The notes under the pieces were generated by a model that saw only the letters and a list, made by a program, of their open reading frames with translations, ran no database searches and had not been told where the DNA came from. Positions 33,859 through 41,257 of a DNA stretch of 46,648 bases are shown piece after piece. The DNA comes from a virus. Position 1 is the stretch's first letter, and every line of letters begins with the position of its first letter. Location: IMG/VR virus record IMGVR_UViG_3300035701_006853, positions 1-46,648 of that record. The stretch is one strand, 5' to 3'. The position numbers and the translations under genes were made by a program.

Positions 33859-34281
33859 GTGAGCGTCGAAGTCGGAGGCGTGTATAGGCATTATAAGCAG
33901 GGGCATCTTTACCGGGTCACTGGTATTGCCAGAAGCGGTAACGGGGAGGGCCGCGATTTGGTTATCTACCGGCGCGTCGATGGCGAGGATCAGACGCAGT
34001 GGTACCGCACGGTGGTTGATTTTGATTCCACGATTTCACCCGGCAAAGAGCGCTTTGAGGAGGTCCCGCAAGGAGCTCTTCCATCCGGCCGGGTTAGTTT
34101 CGGGCCACCGGGGAACACTCGATATAACTTCCAAATGCCCGGACATAGCCTTGTCTTTAGCAGCGACGGGCAGTGTACCTACAACGGAAAGACAGTCTCG
34201 AGCGATGCTGACCTGCAGGAAGCGGTTCGTGCGTTTGTGATGATAAAAAGCGAAATCAATCGCGCAATGGAGATCAAATGA
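33859..34281 (+). CDS. DUF1653 domain protein
   Basis: 140 aa from a GTG. Residues 5-70 match DUF1653: G-x-Y-R-H-Y-K-x-G (VGGVYRHYKQGHLYRVTGIA), then DLVIYRRVDGEDQTQWYR, and an F-x-E-x-V close. The C-terminal half is unrelated and ends in a helix. DUF1653 domains are small beta-rich modules without an assigned reaction, common in phages and bacteria. It is the first gene of the long accessory operon, and its stop overlaps the next start (ATGA). Confidence 0.75.
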   Translation: MSVEVGGVYRHYKQGHLYRVTGIARSGNGEGRDLVIYRRVDGEDQTQWYRTVVDFDSTISPGKERFEEVPQGALPSGRVSFGPPGNTRYNFQMPGHSLVFSSDGQCTYNGKTVSSDADLQEAVRAFVMIKSEINRAMEIK

Positions 34282-34580
34282 GCACCCACTACTTTGTCTG
34301 CAGAAACCATGAACCCGAGCCAGGACAGTTTTTCGGAGATGTCGTACCCATCGACGAGATGAAAGCATCGACCAACGATCGGCGCGTGGCTGAAAAGTTC
34401 GCCTTGAAGAAGTTTCTTGAGGCAAAGGGCGTGGATCCGTTCTACGTTCTTGAGGCTAAGATCGTGTTTCAGCCAGCGATTAAGAATATTGTTGGCGAAG
34501 GCGGCGACATAGACATATCGGGCTCTCTTGTCGCCTCGCCAAAAGCAAGTAAGAGCGATGTAGGGGCATTACGGAAGTAA
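34278..34580 (+). CDS. Small unknown protein
   Basis: 100 aa, translationally coupled to the DUF1653 gene by ATGA. The middle contains a charged helix (RRVAEKFALKKFLEAKG) followed by a strand (FYVLEAKIVFQPA). The C-terminus is Ser/Gly/Lys-rich. No recognisable domain. Confidence 0.6.
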   Translation: MSTHYFVCRNHEPEPGQFFGDVVPIDEMKASTNDRRVAEKFALKKFLEAKGVDPFYVLEAKIVFQPAIKNIVGEGGDIDISGSLVASPKASKSDVGALRK

Positions 34581-34604
34581 TCAGGCACTTTTCGAGGAGA
34601 GAGT

Positions 34605-35090
34605 ATGCGAACTAGAATTATCTCAGCTTTTCCGGGAACCGGCAAGACAACCTTCGTTGAGGAAAACCCCGATATAGCACTGGACTCAGACTCCAGCAAG
34701 TTCTCTTGGTGCAAGGGTCCGGACGGCTTGCCGACGAAGGAGCGCAACCCTCTGTTCCCCGAGAACTACATTGCACACATCAAAGAGAATATCGGCAAGT
34801 ACGAGTTCATCTTTGTCTCCACACATAAAGAAGTGCGAGACGCGCTGCTCGACAATTGCCTGTTCTTCTATCTGATCTACCCCGACGAGGGGCATAAGCA
34901 GGATTACCTGCAAAGATTTGCCATGCGAGGGAATGCTTCCGCCTTTGTGAATCTTGTGGCAGAAAACTGGAGCAACTGGTTGCACGAGCTGACCTTTTGC
35001 GGCCCTGGCTGCAAGCGCATCGAAATGGTATTCCCGTACCTTGAAGAAGAGATTGGGCACATTGTAAGATCTGAGAACGGCGAGCGATAA
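34605..35090 (+). CDS. P-loop NTPase, kinase-like
   Basis: 161 aa. RIISAFPGTGKTTF places a Walker A loop at residues 8-16. A strand then Asp (IALDSDSSKF) follows, and later FIFVSTHKEVRDAL and YLIYPDEGHKQDYLQRF with Arg residues in a lid-like position. Size and motif order resemble small nucleotide or polynucleotide kinases and related P-loop phosphotransferases, which transfer phosphate from ATP. The substrate cannot be named. The SD GAGGAGAG is strong. Confidence 0.7.
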   Translation: MRTRIISAFPGTGKTTFVEENPDIALDSDSSKFSWCKGPDGLPTKERNPLFPENYIAHIKENIGKYEFIFVSTHKEVRDALLDNCLFFYLIYPDEGHKQDYLQRFAMRGNASAFVNLVAENWSNWLHELTFCGPGCKRIEMVFPYLEEEIGHIVRSENGER

Positions 35091-35105
35091 TTGGAGGAGA
35101 GGGGC

Positions 35106-35309
35106 ATGTTGAACAAAAAACTACTGGACTCCATCAAGGCTGAGATGGCGGACGGGTGCAACATCAGTCACAGCGACATCAAGGATCTAATCGACCACAT
35201 CCTCTTTGCGGATCGAGGGTTGAAAGCCATCGCAAGCTGCCCTGACATGGGTTGCAAGGGCTGCAAGGAAGTGGCAGAAGTGTTGACCCTCTCCGAGAGC
35301 GCACATTGA
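35106..35309 (+). CDS. Small protein with C-terminal Cys cluster
   Basis: 67 aa from the ATG at 35106 (GGAGGAG upstream). The helical N-terminus contains SHSDIKDLIDHILFADRGL, followed by CPDMGCKGCKEV, three cysteines in C-x4-C-x2-C that could bind metal. The stop overlaps the next start as TTGA. Function is unknown. Confidence 0.6.
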   Translation: MLNKKLLDSIKAEMADGCNISHSDIKDLIDHILFADRGLKAIASCPDMGCKGCKEVAEVLTLSESAH

Positions 35310-35929
35310 GTAAGAGAGAGACAGACCCTTATAACAAGGCTTACCGTGAAGCGAACAAGGATCGAATCGCAGCTTACCGCAGAGCAAAGAGAGAAAAGCT
35401 AGCCGCTCAAGATAAAGAGTACGCTGCTAAAAACAAAGACAGGATCGCTGCGCGTAAGAAAGAGCACAATGAAGCGAACAGGGCTGCTATTGCCGCTCGG
35501 CTAAAGGCCTATCGGGAAAAGAACAAAGAGGTTATAGCCGCTAAAAGAAAGGCTCGCTATGAGAAGACGAAGTCTGAAATTAAAAAGAAATCAAGGGCAT
35601 ACTACCTTGCCAACAGGGAGCGGCTTTGCGCTCAAAGCAGAGCTTACGGACAGAAGAACCGAGCTAAGAAAGCGGCTAGAGCCAAGGCGTACAACGAGGA
35701 CAATAAAGAGAAGATACAAAAGAGGAGCAAAAGCTACTACAAAACCAATAGAAAGAGGATCACCGCACAACGCGTGAAAACCGCAGAAAGCAGAACCGAG
35801 TACCAAAGAGAGTACTACAAAAGAAACAAAGACCGGCTATTGGCCGCTCAGAAGTTAAGGCGGGATAAGGAAGCTCATGACCGAAAAGAAAAGGCGCGTT
35901 TGGGATCAGACGTACAAGGAAAAGAATAA
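35306..35929 (+). CDS. Highly basic repeat protein (first of a pair)
   Basis: 207 aa from a TTG overlapping the previous stop (TTGA). The whole protein consists of about ten units of roughly 18-20 residues of the type Y-R-E-x-N-K-D-R-I-A-A-x-R-K, very rich in Lys, Arg, Ala, Asn and Tyr, and should be one long charged helix. The regularity breaks in the last 20 residues, where a second gene with the same repeats starts in another frame. Such proteins occur in large phages and may bind nucleic acid. No domain is assigned. Confidence 0.6.
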   Translation: MSKRETDPYNKAYREANKDRIAAYRRAKREKLAAQDKEYAAKNKDRIAARKKEHNEANRAAIAARLKAYREKNKEVIAAKRKARYEKTKSEIKKKSRAYYLANRERLCAQSRAYGQKNRAKKAARAKAYNEDNKEKIQKRSKSYYKTNRKRITAQRVKTAESRTEYQREYYKRNKDRLLAAQKLRRDKEAHDRKEKARLGSDVQGKE

Positions 35930-36233
35930 GGATACAGCGGCTGCGAATCGAGAGGCTTATAACGAGAAGAACAAAGAGGTTCTAGCTGCCTACCAGCGCA
36001 CCTACTACCAGAAGCATAAGGAAAGAAAGATTGCGTACAGCAAGGAGTACTACAGGCGCAACAAGGAGACTATGGCCCACAAGTCCGCCGGGTATAGCAA
36101 GAAGTATAGAGAGCGCAACAAAGAGGTCTTGGCTGCCAGAAGAAAGGCTGCCCGCCTAAGAAGGTGCGGGGAGCAGAAGAATCCCGCAAACCAAATCAGC
36201 CCAGCAGAGGAGACCGTCAATGAGAACTGGTGA
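35877..36233 (+). CDS. Highly basic repeat protein (second of a pair)
   Basis: 118 aa; the ATG lies inside the previous gene, 53 bases before its end, with AAGGA five bases upstream. Repeats continue in phase with the family: YKEKNKDTAAANREAYNEKN, then VLAAYQRTYYQKHKER and YRERNKEVLAARRKAARL. A short non-repeat tail follows. Either it is a separate gene or the C-terminal part of the preceding one after a frame change, since the repeat pattern stops in one frame just where it starts in the other. Confidence 0.6.
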   Translation: MTEKKRRVWDQTYKEKNKDTAAANREAYNEKNKEVLAAYQRTYYQKHKERKIAYSKEYYRRNKETMAHKSAGYSKKYRERNKEVLAARRKAARLRRCGEQKNPANQISPAEETVNENW

Positions 36234-36444
36234 TGACGATAAATTTAACAACTGTGGGATACATGGCAAGGATCCGTATTGGGTGAAAAGCAAAATTGTC
36301 AAAGGGGAGATCTGCATCGAGTGCGTTGCGGCAGGCTATTACCGCGACGACATAAGGGAAGAGATCAGAACGGGATTCCCTGGCCCGTATCTCGCTGCAA
36401 AAGCTGGCACACTAGTCAAAGCCGGACTCAGAAAGAGCCGATAA
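36220..36444 (+). CDS. Small protein with paired cysteines
   Basis: 74 aa; its ATG overlaps the previous gene by 14 bases, with GGAGACCG upstream. NNCGIHGKD and GEICIECVAAG give C-x2-H and C-x2-C pairs about 20 residues apart, a plausible zinc site. The C-terminus is basic. A transcription terminator follows. Confidence 0.6.
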   Translation: MRTGDDDKFNNCGIHGKDPYWVKSKIVKGEICIECVAAGYYRDDIREEIRTGFPGPYLAAKAGTLVKAGLRKSR

Positions 36445-36466
36445 AAACTCTGCAAGGAAGGTATAA

Positions 36467-36508
36467 GGTTATTGGATTAGATACTGTATCTAACCATAAC
36501 CAATTTTT
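36467..36508 (+). terminator. Rho-independent terminator
   Basis: GGTTAT...TTAGATA pairs with TATCTAA...ATAACC (36467-36501) around a CTG loop, with a small bulge, and is followed by AATTTTT. It closes the first part of the accessory operon, 23 bases after the last stop. Confidence 0.7.
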
Positions 36509-36522
36509 GTCAGGATGCTGCC

Positions 36523-36813
36523 ATGCCAGCAACTCTCACCCTAGCAATCAATCCCAGGTTACAATTTCAACTCCGCAGCGGCGTCCTCTGGCACTGCGAT
36601 ATCGGTACCACGTTAGGATGGGTGCCGACGGAGTTCCTGTTTGCGGGCGAGGAAAACTATGATCTAAAGGTCATCCAAGAAATTGAACGCTTTTTCGAGC
36701 TGACGGTGCTTGGCGTCGAAAAGGTTCATGGGGGCTACATCTCTGATTTCACACTTATACACGAAAGGACGAAAAATGGGCGAAGACCCAAGCAAAGAAG
36801 ACCCGATACTTGA
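36523..36813 (+). CDS. Small unknown protein
   Basis: 96 aa; starts MPATLTLAINPRLQF, with AGGATG upstream. It is beta-rich, with a helix at about 48-60 (DLKVIQEIERFFEL). No family. It is the first gene after the terminator and overlaps the next by 38 bases. Confidence 0.55.
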   Translation: MPATLTLAINPRLQFQLRSGVLWHCDIGTTLGWVPTEFLFAGEENYDLKVIQEIERFFELTVLGVEKVHGGYISDFTLIHERTKNGRRPKQRRPDT

Positions 36814-37150
36814 GGCCGAAGCCACGGCGCTCTTTTACGGCTTCAAAAGCTCCTGCGGGATCCAGCTAGCAGAAGAGGCCCCAGGCGTTGGTGGGTTTGT
36901 CGGTGGTTGGCTGGTCACCTACAAGCGGGAAATGTTCGGCGGAAAGCTGCAGCCGGTAGTGGGTTTTTCTCTGGCAGACCAATCAGGCCCCCCAGTACAG
37001 ATGACCGTACCTCTTCCGCTTCAAAAGGCTTGCATCGCTGTGTTTGGTGAGCCTCAGGCAGGGATAGGAGTAGCTCGTTTTCCCGGGCGCGGGGAGACGC
37101 TGCTTCTCCAAATGCAGCCAGAATTGCTGGGGCCTCATGCGTTTCTTTGA
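36776..37150 (+). CDS. Unknown protein
   Basis: 124 aa from the ATG at 36776 (AAAGGA eight bases upstream). An acidic N-terminus is followed by alternating strands (VGGFVGGWLVTYKREMF, then LQPVVGFSLADQ). No recognisable motif. It overlaps the HicA-like gene by 14 bases. Confidence 0.55.
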   Translation: MGEDPSKEDPILEAEATALFYGFKSSCGIQLAEEAPGVGGFVGGWLVTYKREMFGGKLQPVVGFSLADQSGPPVQMTVPLPLQKACIAVFGEPQAGIGVARFPGRGETLLLQMQPELLGPHAFL

Positions 37151-37913
37151 GATGCACAAGTACCTGCAAGAGCACGGGTTCACGCTGCACCGCCAAGGAG
37201 CGAAGCACGCGATCTACAATAACGGCGATGAAAACATAACGATTCCGCGCGGCCGCACCGTGGATAGGAGGTTATCCAAGCACATTAAAGTCGTGGTTAG
37301 GAAGGCGTGCGCGAGAAAGAGTGAAGGTGGTATACAATCCGTAAATACTGCGGCAGAGGATTTACAGAACGATTGCACTATACAGGAGGACTGTTTGATA
37401 AGTAAAAAGAAGGCGACGATATACGAGCGTGTGCTTGAGTGCTGCTCAAAGAACAGCGACACCGCCCCTCAACTCGACATCAGCGATATTATGTCGGAGA
37501 TAGGCGCGCGGGAGCCTGACTTCATGGCGCTGGTTACGGCGATACGAAAGGCAGATGACATTGAAAAGCTCTTTGGCCTGAGAGATGCTCTGGATCTCGT
37601 TGGGATCAAATACAAGAGAATCCAAAAGGGTATTGATGAGTACGAACGTGCTACGCGGCCTGCAGTGGAGATCAAAAGGGTAGAGGAGAAAAAAGTGGAA
37701 GAGATAGCAGTGGTCGTGCAAAGAGCAGAGGTAAGACCCCCAGCAGCACAGGTACAGATGGCAACAGGAACGGTCATAAAAAGCCGCGGACTAGCACTGT
37801 CAGAAAAGCAAATAGCTGCCTTGGACATCATAAAGATACTGGGAACACTGCCCGATACCGATGCCAGACAAGAAGTCATGGAATATGTTCGGGGCTTTAA
37901 CAATATGAGGTAA
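37137..37913 (+). CDS. HicA-like domain fused to a C-terminal extension
   Basis: 258 aa. Residues 1-60 have the HicA mRNA-interferase pattern: LQEHGFTLHRQGAKHAIY with the catalytic-type His24, then ENITIPRGRTVDRRLSKHIK. HicA toxins are about 60-80 aa double-stranded-RNA-binding-fold RNases that cut mRNA and are normally paired with HicB. Here the domain is extended by nearly 200 residues containing helices (about 95-165), a charged linker (KRVEEKKVEEIAVVV) and a C-terminal helical part. The following gene is not HicB-like, so this is an orphan or repurposed domain. Activity is not assured. Confidence 0.6.
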   Translation: MRFFEMHKYLQEHGFTLHRQGAKHAIYNNGDENITIPRGRTVDRRLSKHIKVVVRKACARKSEGGIQSVNTAAEDLQNDCTIQEDCLISKKKATIYERVLECCSKNSDTAPQLDISDIMSEIGAREPDFMALVTAIRKADDIEKLFGLRDALDLVGIKYKRIQKGIDEYERATRPAVEIKRVEEKKVEEIAVVVQRAEVRPPAAQVQMATGTVIKSRGLALSEKQIAALDIIKILGTLPDTDARQEVMEYVRGFNNMR

Positions 37914-37917
37914 TCCC

Positions 37918-38097
37918 GTGAAGCATGTAAAGAGGAAGACCAAGAGAGAGCTCGAGATCGAACAAATCTCGGCCCGACTTAAGGAACAAGGGTACCACAC
38001 GATCACGGCAAAGGAGGCGATAGTCTTGGGGTTCGAGGATCGGGAGGATGCCGTCGAGGAGTTTACGGACTGCGGGTTTATGGAAAGAGAGTACTGA
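37918..38097 (+). CDS. Short basic/acidic protein (59 aa)
   Basis: GTG start with GAGGTAA just upstream, 4 bases after the previous stop. It begins MKHVKRKTKRELEIEQISAR and continues with a helix and a short TAKEAIVLGFEDREDAV segment, a possible helix-turn-helix-like pair. Reading is open for 59 codons in the usual frame spacing of the operon and is followed by the GAGGAGG of the next gene, so it is probably real. Confidence 0.55.
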   Translation: MKHVKRKTKRELEIEQISARLKEQGYHTITAKEAIVLGFEDREDAVEEFTDCGFMEREY

Positions 38098-38109
38098 GGA
38101 GGTGGCCGT

Positions 38110-38445
38110 ATGAGCATGATCGGAGACGAAGTTATTGTCATGGAATGCGCCAGAATTAAAGAGTGGCCCACAGCATTGCACATGATTGCCATGAAGCGCG
38201 TTTTGGGGGTCCCGTGGCGATTTGGGTTTATGTTTAAAGACGAGCGTGATGCGATATACCAGCACCCCACCTTCACAATGGGGGAGGCTTCGGATTATGC
38301 GTTTCATTATAGCGAAGGCGGCGTTGTGGATATCTTCATGAAGCCAAAGAAAGGCTTTGTTTACCCGCCTAAAGAAGAGTTTACGCGGATCCATAAGTTT
38401 CTCAACACGATGGACATGCTGAGTAACGGCTGGTTTTCAGATTAA
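38110..38445 (+). CDS. Small unknown protein
   Basis: 111 aa, GAGGAGGTGG upstream of the ATG. Mixed alpha/beta: VIVMECARIKEWPTALHMI, VPWRFGFMFKDERDAI, then YPPKEEFTRIHKFLNTMDML. No family is recognised. It overlaps nothing and is spaced 9 bases from the next gene. Confidence 0.6.
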   Translation: MSMIGDEVIVMECARIKEWPTALHMIAMKRVLGVPWRFGFMFKDERDAIYQHPTFTMGEASDYAFHYSEGGVVDIFMKPKKGFVYPPKEEFTRIHKFLNTMDMLSNGWFSD

Positions 38446-38454
38446 GGAGTATTC

Positions 38455-38763
38455 GTGTTTATTTTGTATTTGAACGACATGCGCAGCAGCAATATAGAGA
38501 TCTTAACAAGAGTCGCCAAAGCCGACGACCCTACGACACTCCATAACCTTATGACTGATTGCGAAGGGCCATGGGTGGATGGGCAGTGGCGAAAGTACTA
38601 CAAAAAGGATTCGCCGCTCGAATGGTGCAACCCACCGTACAATCCAGGTACTGACGGGGTTATCGAAGTCCTCTCCATCGAGAAGTACGTCGAGGACCAG
38701 AGAAAACGCTACCAAGAGTTGCTCGATAGCGTTCCCACCAGATATCCGGAGGAAAGAGTTTGA
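38455..38763 (+). CDS. Small unknown protein
   Basis: 102 aa from a GTG (AAGGAG upstream). It contains RVAKADDPTTLHNLMTDCEG and a YNPGTDGVIEVLSIEKYVED segment, then a charged C-terminal helix. No recognised domain. The stop overlaps the next start (TTGA). Confidence 0.55.
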   Translation: MFILYLNDMRSSNIEILTRVAKADDPTTLHNLMTDCEGPWVDGQWRKYYKKDSPLEWCNPPYNPGTDGVIEVLSIEKYVEDQRKRYQELLDSVPTRYPEERV

Positions 38764-38987
38764 TAGGCGACGTTCTTAAGCCAGCAGAGGCTACAGTTTA
38801 CATTGAGAACCTGCGCGTAAGGCCGGAGGATTTAGGGAGTGCGGTTACGTTTGTCTACCCGCACGGTGAGAGACAGCACGGCTACATATCGAGTTTTGGA
38901 AGGCATGAGGGCTCTCTTTTCGTGAGGTTCTCAGGCCCTAATGGCGAGCGGTGTACTGGTGAACAGTTAAAGTGGGGACACGTGTGA
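38760..38987 (+). CDS. Small beta-rich protein
   Basis: 75 aa from a TTG overlapping the previous stop, with CCGGAGG upstream. VTFVYPHGERQHGYISSFG followed by LFVRFSGPNGERCT suggests a small beta-barrel, as in many short phage proteins of unknown role. The stop overlaps the next start (GTGA). Confidence 0.55.
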   Translation: MIGDVLKPAEATVYIENLRVRPEDLGSAVTFVYPHGERQHGYISSFGRHEGSLFVRFSGPNGERCTGEQLKWGHV

Positions 38988-39292
38988 GAAATTCTAGAAA
39001 ACTTTTGCAGTTCTGCATGAGCTGCGGTGGTAATGCCTTCCTCGAGGGGCTTTTTGTGGTCGACGAGAGTGGTTGGGAGACTATCCAGGATATTATTCGT
39101 GATGGAATGGAAATCAATTATGGAGAGGCTTTGGGCAAGTACTCAGAGATAAATCAAGTGCTTACTGAAGGCGACATAAAGGTGCTCTCCGTAGATCAGG
39201 AGTTCATTGACGACTTTCAAACGTATGTAGGAAAGAGTTTTGGGCACAACCCGCTAGAATATTACCAGGAGGAGGATAGTGACAATGAGTAA
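38984..39292 (+). CDS. Small protein with CxxC and GEALGKYSEI pattern
   Basis: 102 aa. GTG at 38984, overlapping the previous stop as GTGA, is preferred over a GTG four codons earlier. FCMSCGGN gives a C-x2-C near the N-terminus. YGEALGKYSEINQVL resembles a segment I remember from small phage proteins with G-E-x-x-G-K-H-S-E. The C-terminus is acidic. No function is known to me. Confidence 0.55.
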   Translation: MRNSRKLLQFCMSCGGNAFLEGLFVVDESGWETIQDIIRDGMEINYGEALGKYSEINQVLTEGDIKVLSVDQEFIDDFQTYVGKSFGHNPLEYYQEEDSDNE

Positions 39293-39515
39293 CATTACAA
39301 GCAGAAACACTGCTGAGCGAGTGCAGCTGGGCCTAGGTCTTCTGCAGGCGACCGCGATCTCTAGGAATGACGAAGTCTTGATCGGCGCCAGCCACGATAG
39401 AATTCACGCAAAACTGGCTACAACAGAGACCTACGACTTGGAGTTAAAGGCGATGATGGAAAGTTTGGGTTGGCAGAAGGCGGTGATGGATGATGGATAC
39501 GACATCAGTGTATAG
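39285..39515 (+). CDS. Small protein, first of a paralogous pair
   Basis: 76 aa from the ATG at 39285 (GGAGGAGG 9 bases upstream). It shares LGLGLLQ near the N-terminus and a C-terminal SLGWQKAVMDDGYDISV with the protein at 39728 (LGLGMLM, and DLGWRRDGDYGYEIAV), so the two are tandem paralogues separated by one gene. They probably fold alike; function is unknown. Confidence 0.6.
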   Translation: MSNITSRNTAERVQLGLGLLQATAISRNDEVLIGASHDRIHAKLATTETYDLELKAMMESLGWQKAVMDDGYDISV

Positions 39516-39735
39516 GTTTGAGCCCGGTAAAACCTATTGGACAAGGAGCGTGTGCAATCACGACTGTATTTTCAAGATTATGGTGGCACGCCGCACGGCG
39601 AAGACTATCGTACTTGGCGACGGTAAAAGGCTGAAGATATTCGTCTGGGAAGGTCATGAGCATGTGAAACCTGAGGGCACCTACAGTATGTGTCCTGTAA
39701 TACGAGCTGAAGAAAGGCCTGTGCCTAATGGATGA
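39490..39735 (+). CDS. Small unknown protein between two paralogues
   Basis: 81 aa from the first ATG; a GTG at 39508 (giving MYRFEPGKTYWTRS) is an equally good start. It is beta-rich, with FKIMVARRTAKTIVLGDGKR and a Cys/His pair (CNHDC). It overlaps both neighbours. No family is recognised. Confidence 0.5.
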   Translation: MMDTTSVYRFEPGKTYWTRSVCNHDCIFKIMVARRTAKTIVLGDGKRLKIFVWEGHEHVKPEGTYSMCPVIRAEERPVPNG

Positions 39736-39973
39736 ATTAATCAAAAGAGCGAAAGAGGACACGAGCAATCTAAGCACGGCGGAGGGCATCTACCTAGGGC
39801 TTGGGATGCTTATGGGGTATCCGGGTCCGATGGACCGCTGCGTCAGCACTTGGATCGTAGACAACTGTTTTGGGGCAAGCTGCTCGATCAAGCTATCGGA
39901 AGAAGACGCGTGCTTTATGGAGGATCTTGGGTGGCGCAGGGACGGTGATTATGGATACGAGATTGCTGTGTAA
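39728..39973 (+). CDS. Small protein, second of a paralogous pair
   Basis: 81 aa. It is similar at both ends to the protein at 39285 (LGLGML, then MEDLGWRRDGDYGYEIAV), with a central Cys-containing segment (CVSTWIVDNCFGASC). The stop codon lies in a GTGTAAAT element that recurs upstream of two later genes. Confidence 0.6.
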   Translation: MDELIKRAKEDTSNLSTAEGIYLGLGMLMGYPGPMDRCVSTWIVDNCFGASCSIKLSEEDACFMEDLGWRRDGDYGYEIAV

Positions 39974-39993
39974 ATGGGTACAAGCTATTTAGA
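39968..39993 (+). repeat. Copy of a recurring GTGTAAAT...GCTATTTAG element
   Basis: GTGTAAAT (39968-39975) and GCTATTTAG (39984-39992) flank about 8 bases; the AAAT/ATTT arms can pair. It precedes the gene at 40027 and includes the upstream stop codon. Related, better-paired copies are at 41222 and 41921. Confidence 0.45.
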
Positions 39994-40026
39994 GCAATTT
40001 AGTTTGTTAGTAGAAGGAGCATAGCA

Positions 40027-40677
40027 ATGTATACAGACGCGTATCTAGAGGCAAACCCAACGCTTAAGACGGCGAAGGAGATGGTAGATCGGGTGATGGG
40101 GGTTGACTACCCTGGCCGGTACCTCGCCCGCTTTCTAGAGGATTTCCTTGATCCGGCAAAGGCGCACACTCTGTTCTGGGAGGAAGAGCGCATCACGCTT
40201 ATCATTAAGCTGATCGTTGCGGGCGAGATCACCCCAGAGTATTTTGCAAGTGCGCTCAACAACGGGATGGTAACAGGATGGGGCTTTGGCATCAAGGTGA
40301 CAGAGGAGCAGCCGGATCCGGCAGACCAAGCACTCCTCCAGCTTATTCTAAGCGGCGGTGCTTCAATCGTCGGGGCTAACAGTAAGTTTACGGTGGAGGA
40401 TAGGCAGGTAATCGGCTGCTGGAACCCTAAAAATCCTAGGCAAATCTACTTCTACCCTTCGTCGACGATCCAGTTGGAAGCTGATAAAGTCGACGATAAA
40501 TCAGGTCTCCTTGTGCGCAAGGTCTTAGGGCAGTGGTTGATCCGCAGAGGTCTCGTGGAATGCGGTCAGTATGGTTTTACCGAAGTCGTGCGGATTGACG
40601 GGATGCCACAGCGCGTGATGGTGGTCGATGCTGTTAAACTCGGCCTTATGAGCGACAGTGACTATGACTTAGCGTGA
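40027..40677 (+). CDS. Unknown protein of 216 aa
   Basis: Starts after AGAAGGAGCATAGCA. It has a helical N-terminal part (about 1-80, TAKEMVDRVMGVDYPGRYLA), a middle with SGGASIVGANSKF, and a C-terminal strand-rich part (LLVRKVLGQWLIRRGLVE). Acidic overall, no membrane segments or catalytic motif. It is the last gene before a strong hairpin. Confidence 0.6.
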   Translation: MYTDAYLEANPTLKTAKEMVDRVMGVDYPGRYLARFLEDFLDPAKAHTLFWEEERITLIIKLIVAGEITPEYFASALNNGMVTGWGFGIKVTEEQPDPADQALLQLILSGGASIVGANSKFTVEDRQVIGCWNPKNPRQIYFYPSSTIQLEADKVDDKSGLLVRKVLGQWLIRRGLVECGQYGFTEVVRIDGMPQRVMVVDAVKLGLMSDSDYDLA

Positions 40678-40703
40678 CCCGTTAAAAATTCGTAGAGCAA
40701 ATC

Positions 40704-40733
40704 ATCATAGCCGGATTTAGGTCCGGCTATGAT
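40704..40733 (+). terminator. Strong 12-bp hairpin, probable terminator
   Basis: A perfect 12-base stem (ATCATAGCCGGA / TCCGGCTATGAT) with a TTTAGG loop, 26 bases after the preceding stop. The T run that follows is delayed (CATTAAACCCCCTTTT), so termination may be partial or the hairpin may protect the RNA end. Confidence 0.65.
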
Positions 40734-40817
40734 CATTAAACCCCCTTTTCGTTAGCAAGCACCTTGTTTATTAACGGTTCGGCAGCATTGCAAGACTGTC
40801 CAATAAAGAGATGATTA

Positions 40818-41201
40818 ATGATCATTCAAACTAGCCAACCATGCAAATTAGGACACCATACAATGAGTGGATCAGACGAAACAACCGATCTTCAGGACTT
40901 CATCGACTATGTCTGGAGCTTCTTTGGCCCCGGAGAGATCTATGGGTATTTCTTCAACCATAAGCTCACCTACGAGGAAGTCGCAGCTGCTGCAAAGAAG
41001 CGGATGGAGGACTCGCAGAAGATGTACGGAGGGTTTGACGGAGGCTCCGAGGATAGGGAGGCCGCGCGCGACATGATGCTCGCGGGCAGTCCCCTCGGCG
41101 CAGAGGATCTCACATTTGAATGTCGCGGGTGCGCTAAGATTACCAGCAGAGTAGGGGGCTCACCTTTTGAGGAGTGCCCAGAATGCGCTATGAAAGAATA
41201 G
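40818..41201 (+). CDS. Small protein with C-terminal zinc ribbon
   Basis: 127 aa from the first ATG; an ATG 15 codons in (MSGSDETT, AGGA upstream) is as likely. The N-terminal part is acidic and helical. The C-terminus has FECRGCAKITS and EECPECAMKE, two C-x2-C knuckles about 14 residues apart, a typical zinc ribbon. Such small proteins often bind nucleic acid or partner enzymes. No family name is certain. Confidence 0.6.
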   Translation: MIIQTSQPCKLGHHTMSGSDETTDLQDFIDYVWSFFGPGEIYGYFFNHKLTYEEVAAAAKKRMEDSQKMYGGFDGGSEDREAARDMMLAGSPLGAEDLTFECRGCAKITSRVGGSPFEECPECAMKE

Positions 41202-41221
41202 TAGCCATGGCACCCTACGAT

Positions 41222-41253
41222 AAGTGTAAATAGCCATGATGGCTATTAGGAGG
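41222..41253 (+). repeat. Leader hairpin element, copy 1
   Basis: AAGTGTAAATAGCCATGATGGCTATT, then AGGAGG. AATAGCC pairs with GGCTATT around a five-base loop, directly upstream of the ribosome site and ATG of the gene at 41258. The same order of blocks is found at 41921 before another gene. Confidence 0.6.
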
Positions 41254-41257
41254 TTTT

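Noticed and set aside
37897-38394. Minus-strand 165-codon ORF
   Set aside because: It lies opposite two plus genes with good ribosome sites (37918 and 38110) and has no sensible start signal.
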